The notes under the pieces were generated by a model. It saw only the letters and a list, made by a program, of their open reading frames with translations, ran no database searches and was not told the origin of the DNA. 64,000 nucleotides of DNA, from positions 186,001 through 250,000 of the forward strand of contig VZRR01013894.1 of the NCBI GenBank assembly GCA_013398015.1. Direction: 5' to 3'. Position numbers and translations under genes: made by a program. Origin of the DNA: Oreocharis arfaki (Eukaryota > Chordata > Aves > Passeriformes > Paramythiidae). Positions 1 through 13,100 of this stretch are shown here, in pieces. Positions within the stretch are counted from its first letter, which is position 1, and the number at the start of each line of letters is the position of its first letter.

Positions 1-881
1 AGGAGCTCAGTCTAGTTGCCAAAGGCCGAGGGTTGTTCAGCCTCCTTCTCTTTCTCCTTCAAATTCATGATTTATTGTCTTTGTTGCCTGTCTCTACCTG
101 CAGGCCCAGATAAAGTCTTCCATTCTCAGCACTGAAACCAAGTAAACTGAGTTGAGGTAATGTAAGGAAATCTGCACTTTGCCCAGTAGCATCGTTTTAT
201 GAATGGCCTTCAGTCTCCAGGGCAGCATCTTCTGCATGCAATAAAGTCACTCAAACAGAAAGGGAAAAACCTGCAGCAGATTGTTTTCCCTGCCATAGCC
301 TACTGCTTCTGTGGCCCAAGAACTAGGGGAATGCTCGGGCTGGCTAAACCATCTTCCTAAATTTAATTCAGCAACATTCTCAATCAAAGCAAGAAAGAGG
401 CCTGAACTGTGTCTCCAGATCCGAACATCTCTAACTTTTTCTGTGGGAGAGAACTTGAGACTTCCAAAGCAGGATCCAAATTTCACAGCTGGGCAGACAA
501 ACCACCAGTTTCTGAAATCCTGATCTGCATGTTGTGGTTTGGACAGACCCTCTAGCAGGAAGAGGGAGTAGCATGCTGCAGCCATGTGTACATCAGTCTT
601 TAAACCAAACTTCTATGGAATAGCAAAGCAGGCCTTGTCCTCTCCCTCTATCCTCTAATAGGGAAGTGAAACAAGTAGATCACAAGATATGTTGAATATA
701 TTGGATGTTTCCTGTTTTAGTACAATCTAACTTCAAAGTGAGGCTCTACAAGGAAGGATTAGCCTTTTTGATGGAGAATCTAAAATTTTTTGCAACATTT
801 TGCAAAAAACATATTAACTATTTTTTTGACAGGTGCTATTAAAGAGCAATCACTCCTTTAACTTTTGCAATTTCCTTCCAG
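1..881 (+). other. 3' end of FBLN5 intron before the RGD exon (human intron 3)
   Basis: I looked for the short exon that precedes the RGD exon in fibulin-5 (human residues about 25-41, with a CTNGFDLD-like sequence) and did not find it here, so that exon lies upstream. The stretch ends in a normal acceptor: a pyrimidine-rich tract followed by TTCCTTCCAG, with AG at 880-881. A CCTGCAG acceptor-like site near 100 has no supporting exon. No repeat or RNA gene was recognised. Confidence 0.75.
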
Positions 882-1124
882 ATATTGATGAATGTCGGAC
901 TATTCCTGAGGCCTGCAGAGGAGACATGGTGTGTGTCAACCAGAACGGTGGCTATTTATGTGTCCCCCGAACAAACCCAGTGTATCGATCACCGTATCTG
1001 AGTCCTTATTCCAATGTTTATCCACCGCCCCCAGCACCAGGCCCTGTTCCTAACTACCCTACTGTTACAAGACCTCTGATTTGCCGATTTGGTTTCCAGT
1101 TGGATGAAAATAATCAGTGTGCTG
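882..1124 (+). CDS. FBLN5: FBLN5 exon: cbEGF domain 1 with RGD and Pro/Tyr-rich insert
   Basis: This 243-nt exon (phase 1-1) encodes 81 residues. It starts DIDECRTIPEACRGDMVC, with the first G of the first Asp codon supplied by the previous exon. It has six cysteines of a calcium-binding EGF domain, with a 40-residue Pro/Tyr-rich insert between Cys4 and Cys5. The DIDE start and the CVNQNGGYLC hydroxylation consensus are intact. The RGD integrin-binding tripeptide is at codons 917-925. Human fibulin-5 binds alphavbeta3, alphavbeta5 and alpha9beta1 integrins through this domain. The acceptor is TTCCAG|AT and the donor is CTG|GTAAGT. The insert is 4 residues shorter than in human. Confidence 0.97.
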
Positions 1125-4100
1125 GTAAGTAGTAGAAATCTTTCTTCTGTATTTTCATTTATATTAAAGCTTCTCTGATATTGCAGAAACAATTGTCGTG
1201 CAGTTGTCCTTCAGCAGTCAAGCCCAGTATTTTGAAGTACAATTTTTTTTAAGGATATGAGCTGTGTGTTTCATATCATTATTATTCAATGCAAACTAAA
1301 ATATGATTCAGTCCTATTAGTTAATCAGAAAAGCCACTTTCATGAAAGAAGTAATGTTTTTATGAGATAACCACCTGATGGCAGGTGATTTGTCAGTTCA
1401 TCAAAAGCATACCCTTTATGCTTATGATTCTGCCCATAAGAGAGAAGGTGGCCTTTCATTTGAAGTGTTAGGTGGGGCCTGGAGAAATTTCATTCATCTC
1501 TTGGCTGTTTGTGAGCTGGTCTTTGGCAAGAAAAAAAGCCCAAACCAGAGAAGTCATGAGCTTTCAACAGAGAATTTTGCTTCTCTTTAGAGTAAGGAAC
1601 AGCATTTACTTTAAAACTGCTGCAGAAAAACATAAGCGCTAAAACTGACTTTCTTTTGGGCTATTTCTACCCCATTGTCTGAAATTTCTTGTGGGACTTG
1701 GTTGCAGATGAGGTACATTTTTTGTTTCCCTACTGGGGAGACCACAAGAGTTTCACAGGATCTTTGAAAGTCTAGAGTTAAATTCAGCTACCTTGGGACA
1801 CACTTTCTGTATTTGAATAATTGTCCTTTCCAAGGTGGGAAAGACATATTTCCTAACCAGCACTCATAGTAGTACTGATTAGAAAATTAAAATTAAAAAA
1901 AAAAAAAAAGAAAAAAAAGAAAAGAAAAATTATAAAACCTGGGTGGTTTTTTTGAGGAGTTTTAAAATCTTGGGATAACTGGAGAGCTTGCTGTAAAAAT
2001 AAGCATTTTTACTATCTGGTCCTTTGAAAGTTGCCTCTAGTCCTTTTCATCTTTGCAAATTGATCAACCATGCTGGCAGAAATGGGAGGACTAATACTTT
2101 TTTCAGTCAGGGCTGTTCATCTCTGTCATTTTAACTTTCAAATATGTGGGATTTAATTGTAAAGAAAGTTTGGTGATGAGAGACATTAACGCAGGGGAAA
2201 GGACAGGCTGCCATTTGCTCCACAGCAAGCTGGGAGCAGTTTTTGAAAGCCTACATCAGATTTGAATTTGGATAGATGATGTGCTAAAGGAAGAAAAACA
2301 AAACTAAATGAAAACAAGACCTGTCAGGGGTCTCTGATGGGTTTAGATTTCATTCTTTATTTAGTGAAATTCTCTGGAGACATTCACTATCTTGATGCAG
2401 TATTTATCGTTGTATCTGTGTGCCTTTCATATCTGTGTGCCCTCTGATGGAAGGTGTGGATTCGGTCCATGTCTCACTGTTGTGGTGGTAGAAAGGCCTG
2501 ATCCCGTTTCCAGGATTCCTGTAGCAGTTAACAGGGTTATGTGCAGTTCCATGCGTGAAGTCCTTGGAGGCAAGACACCAGGGAACCTTGACAGGGTCCT
2601 CAGGAACAACCAAAATTTTACCTAGGTCATTCAAGAAAGTCTGAACCAAGGAATCATGGCATCCATAAGCCAAATATAAGCATCACTCATGTTAATGGTA
2701 TTTTAGTTGCTCTGTGCTTACCTCCTTGTCCATCTTCAGCATGCTCTTAGGATGCTCTTAGCCTTCAAGGGCTAATTTTGTGGTGGAATGGTTGAAAAGA
2801 GTGAACTAGAAGTTATTTTGCCCAGTAGCTGAGCCACTATGTAACTTTGTAATGTTGGTGTTCAGATACCACCCTCCAGCACCTTCTTTCCAAATAAAAT
2901 TAGTCACAGGTATGTCCATTAGAGACTGAGATTTTCTGCTATTGACTGCAGGGGAACCAGAGGTATTCTCATAACATTGTGTCCAAGCAATCTGCAGATT
3001 TTTGTCTGGTCAAATATGGGGTTATAGATCACGGTCACATTTTCTACTGCTAGAACAACAGAAATCTTTACTTTCACTTTGAATTTCAGTCAAAACACCT
3101 TATTAAATACAGGAACATTTTCTGGGAGACTGGGAGATTTGCAGCCTCAGCTTTGAAGCACTGATGTTGTTCAAGAGACTTCCAAAGTGAAACAGTACAA
3201 AAATCTGATCTGAAAGCTGTGTGAGTTTTAACAAGCTCTTTTTTTTTTCAACCTCTCCACAAAATGTGGGGAGGCTGCAAGAAGATCGTTCTGTCCCTGT
3301 CTGGTACCTGGCCTGCCTGCCGAGGCCCCACATTCCTTGGCTCTCAAGGGAATGTGCACCCGTGGTTGTTCACATAACATTCCCCATTCATGGGGCTGAT
3401 ATGTTTCACCATAGCAAAAAAAGAAATATAATCCATTCTTCTCCCTTTCAAGCTTTTTGGCCTCATCCTTTCTGGCCTGGATGGTCATAGGCAGCAGTTA
3501 GGTGTCCATGATCCTTCCCTATCCTGGTCACCACTCAGTCTTGCCAAGATTCTTTCATCTCCAGATTTTGTCCTTTGTGAAAACAAAACTTTCCTGGCTC
3601 AAGTGCCTCTCAAAGACACCTGTCAGTGATGACTTTGCTCACTCCAGTGTCCTCTGTGTGCTGCAGAAGTACCCATAGCCATTTGTGGTAGTAGACAGAG
3701 AAATGGTTTAATGATAATTACTTCTCAAGTCTTCTGTGGGTTTGATTCCTAATACATGGTAATTTTTACCCCTGGAGTTGCTGAGTGCTTTATATTTTGT
3801 ATGTGTAAGTGTTCTGTGTATTCAACAGCACAAAGTTTTTGTAAATCATTCCAAAGCAGGTTGGGAACGATTTATAACCACAATTAATGCTGGAATAAAA
3901 GACCACATACAGAAAAAAGCAAAGAACATCTAGTGCAAGAGCACTGTTTGAACTGTTTGTCTTCTAACATTACTTCTCAATAAATACAGAAGGGGTTAGT
4001 CATAATAATGACTTTTTGCTCAAGGAACTTGGTCTAGTAACTGTTGGCTCCAGTTTACTGGAGTGAGGGCCTGTGTTCTTGCATTATACATTTGTAGGCT

Positions 4101-7100
4101 GAGAGCTCTTTCCAGTTTCCTTTCACTCCACCTTGCTGTTTCCTGATTTACAATGATCTTCAAAACACGCCTCAAACACAGATCCTTCTGGGCATTGTGG
4201 AAAGAACTGTAGTGGGTGGGCGCCTATTATTGCTTTCCCTCCGATTAATGCAAACTCACAATGTGGGGAGATGATGGGGTTAGAGAGGGTTGAATAGAGA
4301 CATCAGAGAAAGCAGACCTCAAAGACAGAGAGATGGATGTTAGGAAAAGTACAAGCATAAGGCAAGATGAGTATGACTTAGAGACAGAGAGAAGGGAGAA
4401 GGGCAGAGGAGGTAATTATAAAAAAAACCCAGCATAATTGTGATTTTGAAAGCAAAAGGTAAAAAGAAGGGGGGAACGGAAACGTGCTGTCTGCAAGTGT
4501 AAGAGAGGATTGTTATTCATGCCCCATTTGTGCAGTAGTCATTGCTTCAGCTTTCCTCATTTCTCAATGATTGGCAGGACCTCCTACATTCCCCACCTAC
4601 GGGTCCCCAGTCCTATATTTGTGGAGTGAAACTCCTCCCTTCAAAAGATTACCTTTGCACAGATGGGTTTTAGATCATTATCGTTTATATTACAAGCATA
4701 CCTAAAACCCACATCCAAGCCTGCAATTGTACTGTCCTGCATTGTGCACAACCTCATTAAGAGCAGCCTATGTTTAGATGAGTTTTCAAGCAAAATGAAG
4801 GAACCAGATGTGCCTGTGTGGGGAAAGGAGAGGGAGATTAAGAGACAGAGAAATTAAAGGAGGTGCCCAAGTCTTGCATCAGGCTCATGGCTGTGCTGGG
4901 ATAGAGCCCAGAGTTCTTTATCCAATGGCTTAGCCACCAAGCCAGGCTGCCTCCTCCTAATGGCCTTCCTAGTGACCTCTCTGGGCATATAGAAACAGGA
5001 GGAAGCAAAGTAGGCAAATGCAGCAAGGATATTATGCCTTAGAAGGGTTTGTATAAAGTAAAAACAAATTCTGCCATTGCCTTTTTTAAGCCTACTTGGT
5101 TCAGCTCTATGTCTTTCCCTTTTCGTCTTGGTCTGTCAGACAATCTCTTTTGCTGTTCCAGAGGGGCAGTTCCTGAAGGCTGTGCATGATCCCTGTTAGG
5201 GAATGACTGCCATCATGTCCAAATTAACCAGAAAGAGAAGGAAAGATTGCATGAGAACAGGTTCTGCAAGAGGCTGAGCTCAGGCTTCTGAAAGTGTATG
5301 TAATTGTTGACAGCCTGTGATTAAATTAAGGGCCATGATATGTAACGTTTACTCATAGTAGGGTTTTCCTGATGGGCTTTGTATGAGGAAACGTGAATTG
5401 AAACCTCATCTTGCCATAGCAACAGAAAAGTTGCCTCTGAAGCATATGAAGAGGTTATAGTTGGTGGCTAAGGCTTGGGCTGGAGAAGTTTGTGTTCAGT
5501 TCCTGGCTTTGCCATAGATAAGCATGCCATTCCTGGAGTCACCATCACTGGAAGTGTTCAAGAAACACCTGGACATGGCACTCAGTACCATGGTCTAGGG
5601 GACAATGTAGTCAAAGTTTGGGCTCAGTGGTCTCAGAGATCTTTTCCAGCTCAAATGATCCTGTGATTCTATGCTGGGTATTTTGGGGCTAAAGTGAAAT
5701 AATAATTCATTTTCAGGATTATACCAAGGATAATTTCACAAGGGGATGATAGCTGTTGAGGTAACTTCCAGACAAGTATCATGTAAAGAGACACAGACAG
5801 GATAGAAAGGTCCAGGCAAAGGGACTCGGTCTTCCAGGGAGAAGGATCTTCAGCTGAGAAAATTCATCCAGAGTGGTTTATTATCACAGGCTGCAGTGAG
5901 CATTTTTGCATGTGAATCACTCTCTCTTTTGTACACTTTTGTCATTAATATTGTTGCTGTTAATGTTCATTTTCTTACCTCATTGCTGTTTCCAGTAAAT
6001 TGTTCTCATCTCAACCTGTGATGCCTTTTGTGCCTCTGGTAGGATTGAGGGGGAGGTGGGGGGAGCAGCTTGTGGGTTTTTTGGTGGGAGAACTAAATTG
6101 GAGAGTACCATTCCTAAGCCACACCACCAGTGCACTAACCTGCCTGGAATTCAGTGGCCACTTTTGTCTATATTTCTGCACAGATCAGAGGAGAGGGGAA
6201 GTCCAAGGCCTTTACCCGTATCTCCAATTTGCTTCAGGAATATCTGTGCTACAAAGGCTTTCAGCAGCTATTTGATCCTGCAGTTTTTCAATTATCTTCT
6301 ACTTATGCTGTACTTGTGTCATGTTTTAGCACAATTCAAGATGGTTTATCCTTGATTATTTCATGTAATGAGACCAGACAAGCCAGGTAAAATAAACGTG
6401 TGGAAAATACAAGCTATATACATTAAGGTACAAGACCATATATCAGGAGAGTAATGAAAGAGGAATCATTAACATCCTGGAGTACAGACATAGTTAACAT
6501 AGTCCTGTCCCATTGGATAAACCTACATTGTACAGCTCCAGGCAAAAATAACTATAAATCTTCCAGATCCAGATCTGTGCTTCTGATCTGATGGCCTGGT
6601 CTATTCACAATCCCAACAATCTTCATAAAGACAATCACGAGCTGACTATAAAATAACCATGGGTTAAAAGGTACATCAGAAAACACTCAGAGCTCCTTCC
6701 TCCCTCAGGAAACCATTGCACCAGCACAGAGGATGGGCTGGGGCTGAGGAAAGGCAAGACTCATCCAGCCGCTAGAGAAGGGTCCATCAGTAGAGTCATT
6801 CCTACAGAAATTTGACCATCAGTAAAGGTATCTTGTCCTGCTTACCATGGGGAATGAGGGTGGAAATGCTGTTTTTTGCTGCAGTTAATCCATTTGTGGT
6901 AGAGAAGTCAGCTTGACAGAAAAAGCTGCTGCATGTATCAATCTGTAGCAAGGTAAACTGAGCCTTCTGTGGCTTGGCTTGTTCCTGCTTTCATTCCTCC
7001 CTAAGTGCAGTGTGGGAGGAGTACAGTCTGGTGGTTAAAGCACAGGCGAGTGCTTCAGTTACTTGTGAAACTTCTACTACTAACAAAGAAATGAGCAGAA

Positions 7101-10100
7101 TTGAACCAAGAAATATAACATGCAAGCCAAGAATGCTGGCATGTTATTAAGAAAATGGGCACTCTGTGCACTGGAATGAAAAATAGCAGACTCCTGAGTA
7201 TGGCAAAGTGTAACACTAGGTGCCCATCATTCTGCATGTCAGTGCCTTTCACTGACTGTATTTATGTGTGATGGTGTGAGAAGTGAAAACAGAATAAATA
7301 CAGCTACAGTATAGCCACAACTGAACTTGAATGAACTATATTCATGCTGGGTAGGTAGCTGGGCAACAGCTGGAGACAAAAACACTTAGACCCATGACTA
7401 CAGTCCCTATTGACTTTGGTGAAGATCTTAAAGCAGAAGCTCTTGCAGTGAATTTATTAGGTTTAAGTTAAGCTGTCTTGAACCTAACCATAAGTATCTT
7501 ATGGTCAGGGAGTCAGGTAACTTATTTTTCTCCTGCTAAAATACTGATACCACAATGAGGTTTTCCTAGATTTTGTGTCATTTCTTGACATTTTGAGGTC
7601 AGAACAGACATGTGGTCAAATCATCATCTTATGATTAAAAACTGTGACCACTGGGAGTGATTGAATTTGCTTTCAACTCTACCTTGAGCTAAACTGGTTC
7701 TGTCTGTGGAAGTGTGCATCTGCTGTTTGGGAGTGATTAAAAGTTTTCTAGTTTCTTTTTTTAGTGAAGTGGGAGCCAGGAGGAAGCACAGTTGCATATT
7801 GAGGGGGACAGCTGTATGAGAACGGGTCATGTTACAAAACATAATGGGTTTGTGTGCAGAGGAGGGGCATAAGCACAGAAGGGACAGTGTCCATGTCTTC
7901 TTAGATGTGCAGGCTACAGTCCAGACACAGGAAGGTTAAAATCTCTCTAGACCGGAACCTCTCTATTTCATGATGTGTTTCAATTTTCCCTCTTGCTTGG
8001 AATTGTATGATACTTCGGTATACAAAGTGGCAAGAACCCAGGAATCCCATCTCCCTTGAGATTTGTAGACTACAGAGGGAAAGGGTATGCAAGGAAAAGA
8101 GGTTTAACTGATACTCTGGTTTAGTGGTCTCAGTTATGCTTGGTCTCTGAATCGGGGGTTATTGGTCACTGGGCTCTGAGCCAGACAATACACAGACTTC
8201 AGCTGCCACCGAGAGTTAGTTGGCAGGAGGTTATATCTGACTCAATTCAGAGGAGCAGTAATCGTACCCAGCCTGCCATATCCTCTGGCATGTGCTGGCT
8301 AGGGCAGGGCTTGCACCCCTGCCATTAATCTCTGAATGATTCCTCAGACTCACTGTTAACAGTGGTTTGATATGTGGGGCTTTGTTGCCGCCTTGCCTTT
8401 ATTATGTCTTACTTCCAGGGATTTCAGCAGTGCCAAATCAGTTAAAGCCTCTATGTACCGATTAGCTCTGTCTGCTCTGGAGTAGATTTCATGAGCTTTC
8501 CTTTATGGAATAGCTGTCGTGCAGGACAGTCCCACCAACTAGACAATTACAGGGCTTAAAAGAAAATCAAGTCACTTAACAGTGCTGGAAAATTGACAGG
8601 TGTCACGAGCACCCTTCCCCAATCTGTCAGGCTTGTTTTTCTCTCATTTTCCTGTGAGTGACACTTTCTCTACCTTCCTGTGCCATAATGTGCAGAGTTC
8701 AGTACGTGACAGTCTCTCCTCACCTGGAAGGCTGATTTATTTTCAGTGCCCTTCATAGCACCAGCACTCTGCTCAGACCTATGTTAATTTTTGCATATAT
8801 TTGCATCACCCACAAAGCCCAGAGATGGCAGTGTTCTCAATGACTTAAAAGTCACTGTTTTTCTTGGCCTCTCCTTTATATTTTTTGGGTCAGTCTTGTT
8901 TCTTTTCATTTGGTTCCAGCCTTAAATTGGCCATGGTTATATGTCACAATATAGATATTAAGCCAAAATATATAGAAAATATGAATTCTCTCCTTTGCCA
9001 GTATAAATCAGCCAAATGGACCGTATGTTTTGCCAGACTCCATAGGTAGTGATAATGTGCTGGCACTGCTCCTTTGTCTTGTCCGTAAAACACCAGACCC
9101 ATGACAGAGCTGCCACACAGAAATAGAAGAGCCGCCTGATGTCGTGTGGATGTGGAGTTTAACATGCTCTGACCCCTTCATCTGCCAGTTCTCTGCCTTC
9201 CTATTTTACTGCTTCAATGACAGGAGAGAATTTTTCAAAGAAAATAAAGCTGCTAGAAGATAGATGTGAATTACAACCAGCCCTGTCCAGGGCAGTTGTT
9301 TCAGTATTCTGCCTCTTAACTGGGATGCACTGCCCATTGGGGATGACAAAATGTGCTGAAATCCATCTTCAGTTTTAACACCAGCAAAACCTTCTCTCCT
9401 TTCAACTATAACTCATGGTTGCAGGTGCTCTTGAGCATCTGCAAGTTTGAACATACAAACTCGTAAGTCTGTCTGGAAAATTTTCTTGTTTTTTATATGG
9501 ATTAGCTCTACATCAGTAACAGGCCACTACAGAGAGAATAAATCTGTTTGTATTCATGAAGTATTCAGATACTGAAAATAAAATAAGTGCTTCAGCTAAA
9601 CAGGAAGAGCCTAGGAGGAGAGGGAGAGGAACGCACCATAAACTTGCAGGGTCTGAAAGAATCCACAATCTACTACTTGTAGAGTAATCTGAGACTGTGT
9701 TGTTTGTTTTGGGTTTCGTTTTGTTTTTTCCATAAAATAATTCTAATGTCTGCTTTGTTATAATATTTTGAGCTTGTTTTTATTTTCTAATTTTCTTTCC
9801 TTTTTTTCTTTTTTTTTTTATAAAGTAAAATTCTTGTTTTCCATTCAGCCCCATAAGTAAATGAAGATTAACTTGTGAGCCAGTAAATTCCTCGTTGGAT
9901 CAAAGGCATTAACTGATTTTGTGGTACAGCCAACACATCTGCAGGTAACACTGAAGGCGAAGATTGTATAAACAGTAATACAGAAATCTAGGAAAGCTAC
10001 AATTGTGGTCAGGAAATTAAGGGCCTAGAACCCAGCAGTAGGTGAAAAGATAACCTAATAAATGGTCATCTGGTGGAAGATGATCAATAGCAGGCAGTGA

Positions 10101-13100
10101 TGTCAAGAGCAGTGTAGCTTTAGGCAGTTTCTGGCAGTGTTACTAAGACTTCTCATTCCAGAACAGAGAGCAAATAATACTTCAGCATGTTCTGTTGAGA
10201 ATGGCTCCAACCTACCAACATTATGTGTAAGTACTTTACTACCAGACAAATGGAGATAAGTTTATGGAAATCTCAGTATAGAGCAGCAGCAAGCTGGGGG
10301 CATTATTGAGGCTGACTTTGATTAAAAGAGTGAAGTGTATTGTGAAACTTAGGGTAAGATGACAGTAATTGGAACTGTAAATGACAGAGAAGCAGAAGTT
10401 TGTATGGTGGGTGGTACAAAAGAATGATTATTGCTGAATAGAGTATAATTTGCTGAAAGGAAGGAAAATTACTTTTAGGTTGAACATAGTAAAGTCCTTT
10501 ATGGCACTGCAGCGTATCAGGTTATACAAGAACACACTAGGTACGCTGTAGTGGAGGAATAGTACAAAATGTAACAGTAGAATCATTTAAAAGCTGCCTG
10601 GAACAATTTTTAGCAAGAAAGAGTCTTGCACAAGTTGGGGGTGGGATAGATGTTGTCAGGTGTAGGTTGCTGTACTTTTGAGTCCTTTGATATATCTCCA
10701 GCTTCCAGTGTGCACAGAGGCACAAAAGAAAACAGTATGCTTTATCTTACACTGCAGAGAAAAGTTCATAGCATGGGTAAGAGCCTCCACCCAGTAAATA
10801 ACATTTATTGTCACTGTGGCTGAGCAACGCAAAGCTGAGATAGCTTAAATGGGTAACCTGACATCCCCTTTCTGAAGGAGGAATCTTGGAGCAGTACAGA
10901 GTCTGTTTGCCAGACTGCCACTCCTTAATCCTGGAGCAGGAACCAGGCCAGGGAGAAGAGATGTGATCTGAAAGCTATAGCATGCTGCTAATTTCCTGCT
11001 ATTGCAAACCCTGTGGGGAATCCCAAACCTGGCACAGGCTGGACCAGCTTTGGACCATGCTCATGTTCTTCAGAGGTAGACTACAGCAATATATACAACA
11101 CTCATTGCCAGAAGATCACTAAGCACTGCATCTGGAGCTTTATTTCAGAAGCAGATTGAAATTATTTTAATTAAAAGCAGGGCTGACTTTGTGATAGAAT
11201 AGCTCAGAACTGTGCATTGACAACTATCAGTTGATTTCATGCACTCATCCCAAAAGACTGTAGCATGCCAGCTTTAGAAAGGAGGTGTTCTTCCCCACTA
11301 AATCAGTGCTGTTTGAAGACACAGTTCTGTGAAACCTGTATTATGATTTTCAGGTGGTGCATTGCATTTTGGGACAAAATTTGTTCTCATCAACATTTTC
11401 AAGAGGTTTAACTAGTCAGATGAAAAGCGGTGTAAGAGAACTTTACAGGGTTACACATAAGACTTCTATTTATGAAGTGAATTTAATTGAAAGAAGTAAA
11501 AAGTTTATCTCCATGTTCCTCAGGCAATAAGCCCAAATACAGATTTAAGCCCAGAGAACTATGGCATAGGTGTGTCCTACACAGACTAGAGAATACCTCT
11601 AAAGGTAATGAGCAGCTGACAATTTGCATTATATCCATTAATGGCCCAGCCAGTCACATCTATTCTGGAGTGATAAGTGATGTATATCATCTAAAGATAC
11701 AAAATACCATCACATGCTGCTCCACAAAAACCTCAAGCTGACATCTAGAAGCTTGGGACATGAAACTATTTCAGAAATACATGATCCATCCATGGTTCAT
11801 TCCCTTTGACGTGGGGTGAGACATGAAATGCTGAACTAAGCATTGTCTGCAGTATCTGATTGGAGATGATTAGAAAGACTGTGAATTGTAGAATGCTAAT
11901 TATGCTAAGAAGTTTCTAGGCCTGCGTCTGTCCTGGAGATTGTGCCTTCTAAAACGGACCTGCTCCCTTATGTGACTCAATATGACCCAAGACCTTGTGG
12001 CAATAAGGGGCTAATAAAAGAAAGTACTATGATAAAGAAAAAAATGGAAATTAACTTTCCACTACAGCAGGCCCACATGATGGAAAATTCACTGGGACGT
12101 GCCTTTTAGCGAGTAAAAGCAGGAGTTTGCTCCAGGAATAATTGCAGAGATTAAATGTTCCTGCTGGTTGGGAACATTGTCTCTTCTGTTTATTTATTTA
12201 CTTTTCTTTTTTTTTAATTACCTAAAAAGAACATGGGTTTTTTTTCAAGCCAAGCTGCTTGGAAATGAACCACTTGGCTTGGGAATGCGCAGTGTGAACA
12301 TGTGTCTTTCTGAGCTTTCATGGATAATGTGAGAGCTGGTGGGACTGCCTGTGACACTGGTCCTGTGGCCAGTCCAGTGATCACCTTGTAGCACTAGTCA
12401 GGAATTCTTGAGTTCTGGTATAAGAAAGGTAGGCTTACCTTGAAGGGCTGGGGACAAAAGTGTGCAGGTCTGTATGTGTGAATAGTGCAGTCTGGTTCTG
12501 GGTTTGTACAGCATCCAGTGAAATTGTTCACTGACCTTAACAGTTGCTAGTAAATTAGGCAGAGATTCACGTTTTAAGTATTTTCTCTTAAATACCTCTG
12601 GGAGAAGAGTGCAGTCAGTTTCTGTTGCCTTCACAGGCACCCAGTTCTCCCAAGCATTCTGGTTTCCTGGTATAAAAAAGACCTGGGCACACTGAATGAT
12701 ATGCAGCAAAGGACCACTGTGGTGGTTAGAAGGTGGCAGCACGTGTCATCCAAGGAGAGTTTGAGAGAAGTGGATTTACCCTGCCTTAAGAACATGAGGC
12801 TTATGAGGGAATTGTACTGCTTGCTGCCTTCTACTGTCTAATGTGAGTGTGTAGAGCAGATGAAGCCAGATCCATCTCAGAGGTGCATGTGGACAGGAAT
12901 GGGCAAAAGTTGCAACATGGGAAATTCTTATTAGATACAAGGAGAAATTATATCACAGTGAAGGTGGTCAAACACTGGAACAGAGGTTCAAAAACTTTGT
13001 AGCTAAAGATTGTACCCTGGGAGAAATTCAAACCTCAACCGGAAAAGGCCCTGAGCAGCCTGACTGAATTGTCCCTACTTTGAGTAGAGACTGGGACCAG

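Noticed and set aside
90..130. Acceptor-like CCTACCTGCAG followed by GCCCAG, considered as the preceding FBLN5 exon
   Set aside because: The following sequence does not encode the short fibulin-5 segment before EGF1 and has no matching phase or donor.
7018..7075. TGGTGGTTAAAGCACAGG, considered as a tRNA gene or SINE head
   Set aside because: No B box or cloverleaf follows. The match is too short to call even as a SINE.
10440..10650. Possible CR1 3' end (GTAGAATCATTTAAAAGCTG and neighbours)
   Set aside because: Only one weak phrase resembles CR1 and no terminal octamer or second anchor was found.
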